Assembly: GCA_025024175.1 (NCBI GenBank)
Contig: QCXZ01000003.1
Location: 41,006,257-41,070,256, forward strand
Direction: 5' to 3'
DNA from: Rhyzopertha dominica
Lineage: Eukaryota; Arthropoda; Insecta; Coleoptera; Bostrichidae
DNA: 64,000 nt
In this document: positions 1 through 11,094 of the stretch, one piece after another
Numbering within the stretch: position 1 is the first letter of the stretch
Layout of the letters: each line of letters opens with the position of its first letter
Translations under genes and position numbers: made by a program
The notes under the pieces: model-generated
The model's database searches: none
Told to the model about the DNA's origin: nothing
The model's input: only the letters and a program-made list of their open reading frames with translations

Positions 1-1435
1 CAACTAATCGTATCGATTATTTCTTCAAGCAATCACAACAAGTGCATAACAGAAAACAAAAAGTGTCGATAAATTTTCTAGGATTTCATCGGCTCTACAA
101 CTTTTATGTTTACTAAACAAAAAAAATTTAGGGTCAGAAACAAGGAAATAATAATTTTTGGCAATTTTGGCATCTTTCCTGCTTTTGTATATAGTGCAGT
201 TACTCTCTGAGATAAATTGTAGATAATATTATTTTCTACAATTTTTGTGAACATAATTTTTTTCTACGACGTAGGTACAGTATTCGCGGAAAACCCAATC
301 CCAAGATATTTTGGGATTATCAAAAATGCCCAACGGGGAGATGTACAACTTTTCTGCTTTAATGTTTTATGAAAAAAAAATTGTTTTGGTCATTTTATCG
401 TCATTTAAATTTTCTAAATAGTTGTTTTGTCAACTATGTAAAACTGATACTTTGCAAATATTGCGTATGCAAATATATTAGTTTATTTTTACACCCTATT
501 ATTATTTTGTCATAATATACTATTACAATATAACTTTAAAGAAATGCATTTATTATTTACTCATTCGAATTTCAGGCGACACACTAGACCGTAGCAAACA
601 ATTGGTATTGTACAGTACTGCGAAATAACGCGCGTCCGATATAAGTTTAGTTCGAGTTTTTCCATTGTGCAATAAGCTGCGTCCAATACGAATATGCGTA
701 CGGGGAAATGTGGTAGGTTGGTTGTAAGTTGTAAACAAGCAACCATGCTCTGCTTCAGACTCTTAGTCAGATATTTCTGACGAGGTTTCAAATAAATAAT
801 CAAACTGAAAGCAAACTAGAGGTAAAACATTCAGCTCGTTTCTAATCTAACTAACTATTTAGAATGTCTCAACGAGTGCACCATCTAAAACCTTTTGTTT
901 ACACTGTATAATTATATATTGCTTACAGCAATTTGTTAATGATTCTATTCTACATAGAGTGAGCATTTCTTAACGCTGGCTTAGAAGTTATTTTTCAGTT
1001 TTATGCAATAAAGGCGCATTATTTTCAATGCGAGGCACGTAATGTGAGATACTCCCGAAAGATATTAGTAGGGATTAAACTAAAAAATAGTTCTTAGGCG
1101 TCTGTGCAGAACACGGAAAGAGCAAACAATTTCCCGTTTGTCTAAATACAGGTGCTATTAGTGAATGAGATTCTGGCGATTATTGTAGGAAATTTTAAAT
1201 TTGGGGGCACATTTCTTCCCATGTTAGGACGGAAAGCATTGCAGGGGGTTGTAGTGCAGTGGTTCTCGGAATTAATTAGATACCTTGAAAACTGATTGAA
1301 GCTGATTGAACCTATGTGCATTGCCTCATTCGATTTGTCAGATAACTCTGACGATCGCTTCGAACCCAAACGGTCATTATCAAAAAGATAACAACGTAAT
1401 ACTAACGCAGACGTTCTGAATTTTGTTTACGTCTC
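1..1435. other. AT-rich stretch, no gene seen
   Basis: No family-level coding similarity is visible on either strand. Short minus-strand ORFs of 60-80 codons (553-803, 1142-1369) have no recognisable domain and look like chance. Confidence 0.6.
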
Positions 1436-1955
1436 GTATTTTACAGGGGTTGTTAAGTAGCGTTGTAAAATTCTCTGGCCTGGATTTTGAGGGCCGACTT
1501 CCTAGTTTCGGCAAGACCAAAGGCGTGGTAGACGTGGGAATTTCTATTTCCGCATTTCCCAAATGTTTTTTCTGATATTGACTCCTTTGTTTCCAAAAGC
1601 TCTAAAAGGTTTATTTTTTACCTTTCCTTTCGCAATGTCGTTTTCATGTAAGTATAATGATTTTTTTATGCAGTGGTTCCCAAAACCTTTTGTGCTTTTA
1701 TTATAATAGCTCAACCTCATTGTCCTATGTATACCATATCTCATTGCATGCATTTTAGTTGGTAAATACCGCTTTTGTTCAAACTATTGGATTTTGATTT
1801 ATTGCTAATACGAAGACGTCCCAAATTGCACTCAATTACCTCCATTGCTTTTATTCCGAATCTATTCAGCCTATTTTCAACGCAAACACTAACACCTTTG
1901 GCATAATTTGCTGCGGCGAAAATATGCTCTTTATCATTTATATTAGCATTCTTTG
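1436..1955 (-). pseudogene. Penelope-like element fragment, GIY-YIG endonuclease part (broken)
   Basis: Read on the minus strand, this contains KSGIYQLKC followed, after an in-frame stop, by a VYIGQ-like segment: the GIY...YIG core of the endonuclease fused to reverse transcriptase in Penelope-like retroelements. The Cys pair between GIY and YIG that this group usually has is half lost, because the second Cys codon is mutated next to the stop. Further on, an NHCIKKSLYLHENDI segment fits the family region after the YIG motif. Frameshifts and stops make it non-functional. Only the C-terminal part is present. It is the inverted partner of the copy at 3183-3764, with the outer ends of both arms in the same repeated GTATTTTACAGGGG / CCCCTGTAAAATAC sequence. 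The Penelope assignment comes from established family architecture; the exact limits are approximate. Confidence 0.72.
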
Positions 1956-2570
1956 TAATCTAACCGCCAGTGGGAGCAAATTGGTGTTTCTCTTCAAAGA
2001 GACTTTTTTAAAACTAAATGTGCTCTAATCATATTTGGTTAAATAAGCAGTGTAAGTTATATGGTTCTACTACAGGATATATGCATATTAAGTGTAGCAA
2101 TAACTCGTGGGAAGCAAAAAGGTCCATATAGCGATCAACAACCATTTGGATAGATTTGGAAATCAGAAAGTGGCACACACGTTAGCAAAACCCGGGTGAA
2201 TATTTGAATATATTTCATACAGAACTAACGATATCTATTGTTCAAATGCTAGTTTGCTCATTAAACAGAAAATAGAATTAAAAGCAACTCATTTAATCAT
2301 CAGTGCGAATTTAAATTCAGTGATCGTTTAGTCAACCTTACGAATGCACATTTTACACAGGCAAAACAAAAATAATTAAATAAAGGTCTAAAATACAACA
2401 GAATTAGTGTTAGACAAAGTCAAATGAAGATACAAAAAACGAAAAATACGCGTGTGCAGATATGATATAAAATAAATACAAACAAAGTTACCAATCATAT
2501 AAAGGACCAAATGTAGAAATCAAAAAAGCATAAAACAAAAATGTACAGAGAATTCACTAACTATTTGTAA
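1956..2570. other. Spacer between the inverted Penelope fragments
   Basis: AT-rich with many A runs on the plus strand. It may hold the further-decayed 5' part of the plus-strand Penelope-like copy, but I could not follow a reading frame with confidence. Confidence 0.4.
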
Positions 2571-3765
2571 GGCAATACCGTTGTCACTTTAAAAACAGAT
2601 AAAAACCAAACTAAACTATTATACATAAATGATTTATTGAATACAAAAAGCTTTTCTAAGTTTGATTCAGGTCCCACAGGCTAGATCCAGAAAGACGTCA
2701 CTAGCATTTTTAAAATCTTTAAAACACTTGATATTAAACGAAAAAAAGTACAATTTTTTTTCTTACATTAATAATCCACCATATAAATTCTGCAAATTCG
2801 CCAACATTTTAACAGGTTCAATTGAATGCCAATCTAAATTTAGCTTGAAGAATTCCATAATAAGTTTCGCGAACTAGGTAAAAGAATTATCAGTACCAAA
2901 TACTCTTCTTGTGTCCTCTATGTCGGCAAAGAACAATAAAATTGACTTAAATTTATAGAAAACCAACACAGTCAAATGTTATAATCCCGGCTTGCTAGAA
3001 TCAATCCTTACAAATTAAGCATGCGTGTTCTATAGTTTAATAAACAGGCTAATAAATATAAATTTCACGTAAAAAGAATAATTTTGAAAAAGAATTTACA
3101 TCAATTGAACAAATAGCCTTTAACAATGGACATGACACAAAAATTGTGGACCAAACAATAAACAATATAGAGTTAGAATAAAAGAATGCTGTACAATGCC
3201 AACATAAATGAGAAAGAACATATTTTCGCCGCAGTAAACTTTATCAAAAGTATTAGTGTTTGCGTTAAAAATAGTTTGAATAGATTCGGAATGAAAGCAA
3301 TAAAGGTAAATAAGTGAAATTTGGTAGACCTTAGTTAACAATGAACCAAAATCCAATAGTTTCAACAAAAGCGGTATTTACCAACTAAAATGCATGCAAT
3401 GTGATAGTGTATATATAAATAAGGCAATCAGATAGAGCTGTTGAAAATAGCATTAAAGAACTTGTTGCGAATCTAAATTCAAATAAAGACACAACAGGTT
3501 TTGCTGACAATTGCTTGAAAAAAAAAACATTACTTAGATGAAAACGACATTAAAATCTTAGGTTGCGAAAGGAAAGGTAAAAAACTAAACCTTTTAGATT
3601 TTTTAGAAATACAAATGGTCAGCATCAGAAAATACAATTAGCAAATACGCAAATAGAAATTCCCACGTCCAGTACGCCTTTGATTTTGCCGAAGCTAGGA
3701 AGTCGGTTCTAAGAATTCAGGGCAGAGGATTTTACAACGCTACTTTACAACCCCTGTAAAATACA
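2571..3765 (+). pseudogene. Penelope-like element: reverse transcriptase remains plus GIY-YIG
   Basis: Frames change several times but stay in the order expected for Penelope-like proteins. GNTVVTLKTDKNQTK at 2571 is followed, in another frame, by INNPPYKFCKFANILTG at about 2770, resembling the reverse transcriptase fingers region. A thumb-like segment with IAFNNGHDTKIVDQTINN begins near 3112. NKSGIYQLKCMQCDSVYI near 3370 is the GIY-YIG motif with its CxxC spacer. The C-terminal tail then resembles the translation of the minus-strand copy at 1436-1955. Stops and shifts throughout show it is dead. The catalytic YxDD region of the reverse transcriptase is not recognisable. It belongs to a different Penelope lineage from the fragment at 11325. 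Confidence 0.7.
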
Positions 3766-4437
3766 CAACGTGTTGGATATTGGATCCAGTTTTTTGTTGC
3801 TCCTTTTTCCGTTTACCATTTTGTCCTTGTCTCTCCTGAAGACGACCAGTTGCACCGTATCTTTCGTGGTGTGCGCGCTCGTGCCATTTTCGCTAGCGAG
3901 ACCAAGTCAAGTACTGCACCCCTTGGCCTGCAGTCCCACTGTTCTACAACCTACTTACGTAAGTCCTGCTCTTACTATTCGCTCTCCTACGCGACATAAT
4001 TCTGGTCCTTCGGTCCGCATTTACAGTGCCTACTGTTCATCTAAACATAAGGGCTATAAAGCCTCTGTTCAAAGCTTATCTATCACTTATGATAATTTAT
4101 CTACTGCTTGCTAATTGTACGCCCTCGCGTAATTACATGCAAGTAATTCTTGAATATCTATACGTATTTGCTACATTTTACTGAGAAACACACCTGCTTA
4201 TCTACAGTAGTTTTTGTTCATTTATTTTCGTCTCCAACACTGTCGTTTCTTGTGCGATAGTGTGGAATGCGTTTTCTTACTTGTTTATTGTGCTGCATTT
4301 AGAAATGTTGCTTTGAATACACACTTTCAACAGAGATATATATCGGAGCTTTGTTAATAACAATTTTGTTCTGATTATCATCTGTTCATTAAATATTGCA
4401 ATGGCTTCCGAGGCCGATCTGAAAATTTTAATACACC
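3765..4437. other. Unassigned stretch up to the assembly gap, one 114-codon ORF
   Basis: A plus-strand ORF at 3770-4114 starts with a hydrophobic, signal-like stretch (SSFLLLLFPFTILSLSLL) but has no domain I recognise. It follows directly on the Penelope-like copy and could be element 3' sequence. It is just as likely a chance frame. Confidence 0.3.
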
Positions 4438-4537
4438 NNNNNNNNNNNNNNNNNNNNNNNNNNNNNNNNNNNNNNNNNNNNNNNNNNNNNNNNNNNNNNN
4501 NNNNNNNNNNNNNNNNNNNNNNNNNNNNNNNNNNNNN
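4438..4537. other. Assembly gap of 100 N
   Basis: Exactly 100 unresolved bases, the conventional size for a gap of unknown length. ORFs running through it are not meaningful. Confidence 0.98.
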
Positions 4538-4814
4538 AAGAAATTCCTGCAAAGCGTCAGGACATTACATGGTACGAATTCAATCAGCAGATAAGCAGAA
4601 ATAAAGAAGCGTTGAAACTAAACGGCTGGAATTTCCGCAAGAATCAAGTATGAACCAGACGGAATTCTTTTTAATTGTTTGGAAGTGCAGTACATCAATA
4701 CAGCTGCTGTGAATGCATAATGTACATGTTCACTCTGTTGAAGGCATCACTGAAATATCTTAATGGGATTTTCTATAGGGTCCTGGGCACCCCTAGCAGA
4801 GCCATAACGGCGAA

Positions 4815-5845
4815 ACTTTTTAAAAAGTAACTTTTTTTTGTTGGCATGGTAACTTTTTTGTTACAATTCAAGCTTTTTTCTTCCAATTCCAACTTTCTTC
4901 TTACAGCTGTATTTTTTTTTGCAATTGCAACTTTTTTCTTGCAATACGACTTTGTGTTCTTGCAATGCTAGTTTATTCCTACAATGCAACTTTTTTCTTA
5001 CAATTATAGTATTTTTTCTTGCAATTATATTGCGTCGGATCAGCTGTTCTTCAGGTAAACAACCTCGTCGCTCGCAGCATGTACGTAGTTTTAAAGACAA
5101 TTTCGTATTTTGTAATGGAGTTTTGAATAAAGGAGGAGCAAATTTGTGTACACCCTTAAATATATTGACCTTTTGAGCACTAAAAACCCTAATTAAAGTG
5201 GCGAAGAGGACTGGAGTGTACCGAAAAGTCTTCATGATGAACCTGAACGTGTAAAGCTCTCAGTGGAAGCATAAACTGAATGAAAAGCAGCTACCACAGG
5301 ATGGGATAGTGTTACACGATTGTTAAAAGAATACAAAGCTGTATAGGTTATGAAATCGCTGCCAACTTTGAATGCCAAGGAAAAGGAAAAAAAGAATTCT
5401 AAATAAAGCTTATGAGAAAAGCTAAACAGGCCTTTGCTCTGTGACACAAACGGTCAATTTATCGGAAGAACCGTGGTCGGTGCATTGTCAAAAACTATAA
5501 GGCGGTAGGAAAAATGCTGATTTGTGGGAGTATAGACAAAAATGTTTGGATATTAAAAGATTGACACAAAATCATATGTCAAATCAAATCAAATCATTTG
5601 CATGTCCTTCACTCAAAACTCCACCAAAATACAACATTGTCTTAAAAACTGCGAAAATGCTGCAAGCAGCACGGAATTTCCCACGATCAAAACTGATAAA
5701 TGACGGGTTTGTTTACCTCCTAGAACAGCTGACTTGACGAAACATTTTTGTGGTAGGTGGAACTATAATTGCAAAAAAAGTTACAATTGAAAAAAGAAGT
5801 TACAATTGCAAAGAAGAAAAATTATAAACAGTAAAAGAGAAGTTC
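4815..5845. mobile_element. Foldback-type element with long, subrepeat-rich inverted arms
   Basis: The left arm (about 4815-5146) and right arm (about 5590-5845) are reverse complements. The outer part of each is built from short units of the type TTACAATTGCAACTTTTTTC. The inner part is unique sequence, seen as CAGCTGTTCTTCAGGTAAAC at 5041 against CAGCTGTTCTAGGAGGTAAAC read on the other strand at about 5717-5735, then AAAGACAATTTCGTATTTTG against AAGACAATGTTGTATTTTG. About 440 bp of loop separates the arms and carries no recognised protein. This matches the architecture of insect foldback (FB-like) transposons. I found no clear target site duplication, so the outer ends are approximate. Confidence 0.68.
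4821..5031. repeat. Degenerate tandem array of about 20-bp units in the foldback left arm
   Basis: Roughly ten consecutive units of 18-21 bp share the pattern CTTACAATTGCAACTTTTTT. Three to four units in the opposite orientation appear at 5761-5830. The lysine-rich reading frame that crosses this array on the minus strand is a by-product of the repeat. Confidence 0.7.
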
Positions 5846-6259
5846 AAAATTAACACCACAAGCCACAGACAGACCACTTCGGAGTGTTATTTACACTATT
5901 TCCACCATCTGAAGATCAGATTCTGATTTAGGTTATGTGGTACATTACTAGGATTAACACTTGTCATATGTACGACGCACATCAATTTCATATTCATGAA
6001 TGTCATCGTGCACGTCTCAAATAGTGCATTTGTAGTCGTAGTCGTAGAACTGGCCTAAACAACATGCACTGGTAATTAATAAGTAACAATGCGTTACAGA
6101 CTGCCGTTTTTGTCATAAAAACGGAAACAATCTTTTCAACGTAAGTTGCAGAAAGCGGATTGCTAGTACTATATGGATTCGCGAAAAGCGCATGTGTGGC
6201 AAAGTAAACCATTTATTTTAGTGTTTTACTCCAACACATGTTCATTTAAAGGTACCTAC
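5846..6259. other. No gene seen
   Basis: AT-rich linker between the foldback element and the hAT-like relic. The ORF on the minus strand (6003-6212) has no recognisable domain. Confidence 0.5.
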
Positions 6260-7270
6260 ATTACTTATTCTAGCACATAATGGCGTCAAAGAAAGCGGTT
6301 TTGCAAATTCAACCGTGAACTTGCAAAAGAATGTCCCTTTATAAAGAAGCTCAAACCCGCCAATGTCTCCGATCTCATTTTCAACAAATGCAGGGGGTGA
6401 TTTTGTTCTGCAACGGGAGGACTCTGCGCCGTGACACAACTAAAATTGTTCGAAAACTGGTTTCATCGAAATTTGCTGGCACCAGAACTCTAGCGGAAGT
6501 TGTTGTTAAAAAAATTATTGGCTCCCAAGCTTAAATGCGATTTCGATTATCTTAATTTTTCTGTATTCTCGGATGCTTTCAATCATAAGGACGTAAAAAC
6601 TTACAATTTCTCAAAGCAATATGGAGTACGCATCAAAATTCTTGATTTCGTTTCTTTGCCAGGCGAAAGTTTTGAGATGATTGCCAAATCTATAACTGAT
6701 ACTTTATATGAAAACAACATAAACGGTAAGTTAATCGCTCTTTGTGCGGATAATGTCGACATAAATTTTGTAATAATAATGGTATAAACAATGTCTTTTT
6801 ACAGACTTAGCGATTCCGTAACGCAACGTAATTGTGCGTGCACAATTCTATTCAGTTTGCTGCAGACTTATTACCTGTAAATATTGAAAGTATTATTAAC
6901 AAAATCTACTTATATTTATATTTTTACGGTACACGTACAAAGTTTAAAAGCTTTTTTGTGATGAGGCTAAATTGCTATAGCAAAACAAGGTAACTTGATT
7001 CATTGCTAGCTGTGGAATGAAGTCTCAAACGCTACGAATCTAGATTATACTCTTATTTCTTGGCTTCGGACAAATGTCCGGTACTGGTAGAAAAACTAAA
7101 TTATTGCTACAATTCATCGACTTGTAGTCGTCTCTAATTCATGAAACTACATATAAACATAACTGAAAGCAGCAGAGACTCTGTGCTTTAGGCTAGACAA
7201 GCATATCATCAATATCATCAAATTAAAAGGCACAGTGGNTGTAACCTTTCTCGCTCTAAGTATTTAAGTA
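6260..7270 (+). pseudogene. hAT-like transposase relic (DUF4371-type core)
   Basis: A chain of frame-shifted segments follows the order of a widespread insect hAT-like protein family. It opens with MASKK at 6282 and CKFNRELAKECPFIKK (frame-shifted). Next comes FAGTRTLAEVVVKKIIG near 6467. Then SVFSDAFNHKDVKTYNF and KILDFVSLPGESFEMIAKSI (6500-6787), with the D and N-H residues of the RNase H-like core, and a CADNVDINF segment. At about 6842 there is HNSIQFAADLLPVNIESII, and near 6975-7075 YSKTR and a LKRYESRLYSYFLASDKCP-like stretch, the family's later conserved block. At least four frame changes and several stops make it inactive. The hAT dimerisation C-terminus was not found. I did not identify terminal repeats. 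Confidence 0.62.
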
Positions 7271-10200
7271 GACTGTTAAAGCATTTGAAATTCGATAGAG
7301 TGTAATTTATTTTGAATCTTAGAATATTATTGTACCAAAACTGCATTTTGTATTTGTAGAGTGCAGATGTTCAAATATCTATAGAATTCATTGCCAATTA
7401 TATTGCCAATAAAATAATAGATACCGACTTGTAGCGACGAAAGAACGGGCGTATGAGATCGAAATCGGGTTGTTAAGCCTTTTCATCTATTTTGAACAAA
7501 AGCACATACCATTTTCAGATTTTTTTAATATTGCAGATTTGTCACTTAGTTTACCCATCAATTGAACAAGTGTTCCGTTCCTAAAGAAACAAGTTTAAGC
7601 TTCTAAAACGTATTTTCGCAAGCACAGGGAAACTACATATTGAATAATTGCGGTAAGGTTACCTACCTTATAGCCTGGAGTATGGATACAGAAATTCGAT
7701 TAAAATTAAACAAGAAATACAATTGCAAAAGAATGAGAGCTTTCCATTTACAAACAAATATACGCTGTAATTGGACACCTTGTAATAGTACATCAACGCA
7801 TCTCGATCAATGTACTGGGAAAACGATAAAACATTACACTATCCAGATTATAATAATTCTACGGGAAAAACAACGCACTTCCTCCTTTTAAACAAAGAGG
7901 CGGGTAATAAAATAATTAGCATTAAAATGAGGTTATCTTTCTTTTATTAGATTTTCTTCAACAGCTTCACTTTCTGATTTCACAATGCTTACATGTAACA
8001 TTTTCCCAAAAAACATTTTTTCTTTGTTTAGCAATGAATACGCTTCTTCTTTCTCCAGCTTTTAGAGAAACATCAAGGGACGATTCGCTGTCCAACAAAG
8101 CGGATAATTTATACAGCCCGTGCATCACACCAATCTATTATTTATGCACTGGGAGGTCGACGTAAGGTTAAATCAATGGACTGGACCGGCGCCCGAGCAA
8201 CATACTGGCCGGACACTTGAGATAATTAGATCTAATTCCCACTCGACCACTGGATCCCGATGTTTGCGATGCAGAATCGTAGTTAGCCGTAACATTTCGA
8301 CCAGCTTGTTTCTAGGGGCCCTCGTAAGAGCGTAGGCGCCTTCAGACTGAAATCTGAAAGCGACTGTTCAAGCTGATCAGCAGAATTATATTTTTTATTT
8401 TTTAGTTTGAAAAGGACTTAGGTACCTAATTATAGATTTTCTCAGCTACTACTCAAAACATCATTATCCGGCAAAGAGTTAATTAACTTTTTTGCTAGCC
8501 ATGTTAAAAAAGTTACCGGTAGCCGGTGGTAGGTTAGAAATTTACTAAAACGTTGTTACGTTACTAAACTACACTAGTAAACCAAATAATCAAAACACTT
8601 ACCTGATGGGTAACAAGAATAAGAGCGCGTCGGCTAACTCAGAGGAGTTAGGGGGTGAGTGAACAAATAGAAAAGAAATAATAAATTATCTTAAAAGAAA
8701 ATTATGTATAAATGGGCACCAGACAGTCCCACTCTGCACTCAACGTATTATTTACTTCAGACTATCACAAAGCAAAATTGAAGGCAAATATAATAATGTT
8801 TTGGTCACTGAAATGACAATGCACTAACGAAGTGAAAAACCTGAATACCTTAGAACTCTTTGTTTATTAAAATAAATTCATAGCAAAAGAAATGCAATAG
8901 AATAAGTTGTAATAAACTCTAAACCGAAACCAGAATAAAATGTAGCTATCTCTAGATTCGATATTCAATAATAATTTAATATACCAACCTTAGGTTTGAT
9001 TGCGCAATCGCTCCCGTACACAACATAAATACACTTCATATTAATTCTAAAACAACGTTCATCAATTAAGAACAGCTANTCGTTCNATTATNGTTAAATT
9101 CTTTACGTATTTGATTAACCAATATTAAGTATGCTTTATATNTAAAAGAAAATGCAATATCACCCAAAAAAAGGATTAANGATTGAACGNATAAGTACAG
9201 CAAGACTGTAATTTAAGGCTACACAAAGTTAATGTTGAAAATAAAATCAAACACGAAAAATATTAAAATAGCAATACTTAAGAAAAGATAAGTTCAAAGA
9301 AGCTACGATCGTCAACATAAAATACAAAATTAGTTGACGAATATCAGTCGTGTTGTAGTAAGCAACATTATTTCGTGTACGCCGCACAATGTACGGAATA
9401 TAAACTTGTCCAGCACTAGCACCGGCTAAAAGTTGCGATAAGGAATAACAAAATGACTGCTAACCGTTTTTATAATACGATTCAACGCGGCACAAATGTA
9501 TTATGTACTTTTATGCGGTAAATGTTTTATACTGTAGGTACTTATCACTTAATCTAGCAGGAAGCCCTGGTGGTGCCCTTGTGCGCGTCTTCTCTACGAC
9601 TTGATTTCGCATCAGCCAAGACCAGAGGCATACATCCAGCCACATAATCCCAAAAATCTTCTCCGGAAACAATGTACGACCACGGCGAAGAAATATCCAA
9701 AAGAAACTGATCAATTTGTTAAGGTGATGCAATCGCCTCACAATCCGTATGCAAGTAAAACGGTGGTTGAAAAAAAGGCCTATAGCATAAACAAAGAAAC
9801 AATAAATACCAAACAGACGCAAACGACGCAACAAAAGGCCTACCTTTTCTTTACCGCATGATCGAGGGTAGTTGGTGGAAAACTATGCAGATGTAGTCGC
9901 CAGGTGATATAATCCCGCTAAGCAGTTAGATAAGCGCTCCAAAAGAATCGAAATGTATTCACACTAATCAAAAATCGAGCATTTACTTAAAATTCAGATC
10001 ACCCGAATTACTCCGGCTAAACCGATATGCCAAATTAGACGAAAATTTTAAGTGACCTGTTCACCTCTGCATGTGCGATCGAAAGTGAAGTATTTTCCGC
10101 CCGATAAAAATGGAATTTAGAGAAAAACACGCCGCAAGAAATGGTAAAAGGCTGCTGGGTAGAAAATACGCCTACAAGGAGGCAACCAACTATAATGTAG

Positions 10201-11094
10201 AACGACGATGTTAATTGATGATTGCAACCCCTAACGTTAAATATCAGCGAAAATTTTAATTATTGTTATAACGTAGGATTGCCCTGAAAATTTACTTATT
10301 TAGTTTTTTTTATCTTACTATTCATCCAAAGTATTTTCACCAAAGCTACATTGCCGCTTATTATATTGATAAATAGCCAGAATTTTGTTATTTTAAATGG
10401 GACACGATGTGTATATTATACATTTCGAACCCTTACTCAGTTTTAAACGTCTTATATTTACATATCCCTATCTGAAGCGTTTGACTGTTCTCATTTTTTT
10501 CNAACTAGTCAAGACCCTGTTTGAACCTATAAAACTATAAATTTTATAAGTGAAGTAAGGAAAATTTAGGTATTCGTACTTGGCTTATAAATTGACGAGT
10601 ATTTCGTATTTAGAGTATTTTGAGATTTGTACCCTTTTTGCTGTTTCGAAAAATGGCAAAAAGAGCATTCTCTCTTCAAACGGAACGACATCTGTATTAT
10701 ATTCACAAATGTGAAGCTAATTTAATATTCTTTTAGGTGTATATTATATAAATCTGAATGTTTTGGAAGTAAATGCATTTTTCTTTAAAACATTGTTTAC
10801 TAGTGTAGGTGTCTATAATATGCCATGATATGCCACTGGACTTCTTGTAACAGTTTCACAGTTCCCCTTGATAAGGCTTTTGGTCTTTTGTTACTAAACT
10901 TATAAATTTAAACTGATGTAAGTAATAAATCAAACGAAGTTCTGAAATCATTTGTTCTTGCTGGACAGTATGAGGAGAACGTAGCAAGGCCATACTAAAG
11001 CTTTAATGAGATGTGAGATATTTCTTGGTTTGAAAAAACAACAGGTAGTGTGTAAGACTGAAAATGAACTCTATTAATTTATTTTTTCCATATA
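7271..11094. other. Long AT-rich stretch without a recognisable gene
   Basis: Short ORFs at 7640-7891, 8120-8335 and 9511-9861 show no known domain. The 8120-8335 patch is more GC-balanced than its surroundings and may be an unrecognised repeat. Ambiguous bases cluster at 9079-9190, marking weak consensus. No terminal repeat pair was found. Confidence 0.45.

Larger units (their letters stand above)
1436..3764. repeat. Long inverted repeat formed by two Penelope-like copies
   Basis: The left arm (1436-1955) and right arm (3183-3764) are imperfect reverse complements over more than 500 bp, separated by about 1.2 kb. Shared blocks include ATTTTCGCCGCAG, ACCAACTAAAATGCATGCAA, GAAATTCCCACGTC and the outer TTTACAACCCCTGTAAAATAC (reversed on the left). 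The left arm lacks a short segment present in the right. Head-to-head Penelope copies are common in this class, so this may be one complex insertion or two separate ones. Confidence 0.75.

Noticed and set aside
3770..4114. Possible secreted protein with a hydrophobic N-terminus
   Set aside because: No domain, no supporting codon pattern, and it abuts a Penelope relic. Kept only as a note.
4277..4604. ORFs crossing the first N run on both strands
   Set aside because: The frames only continue because unknown bases contain no stops.
4861..5235. 124-codon lysine/arginine-rich minus-strand ORF
   Set aside because: It reads through the tandem TTGCAA/CTTTTTTC subrepeats of the foldback arm, so the basic protein is a by-product of the repeat.
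9513..9862. TGCGGTAAA / TTTACCGCA as terminal inverted repeats
   Set aside because: Only nine bases match, with no target duplication or shared inner sequence.
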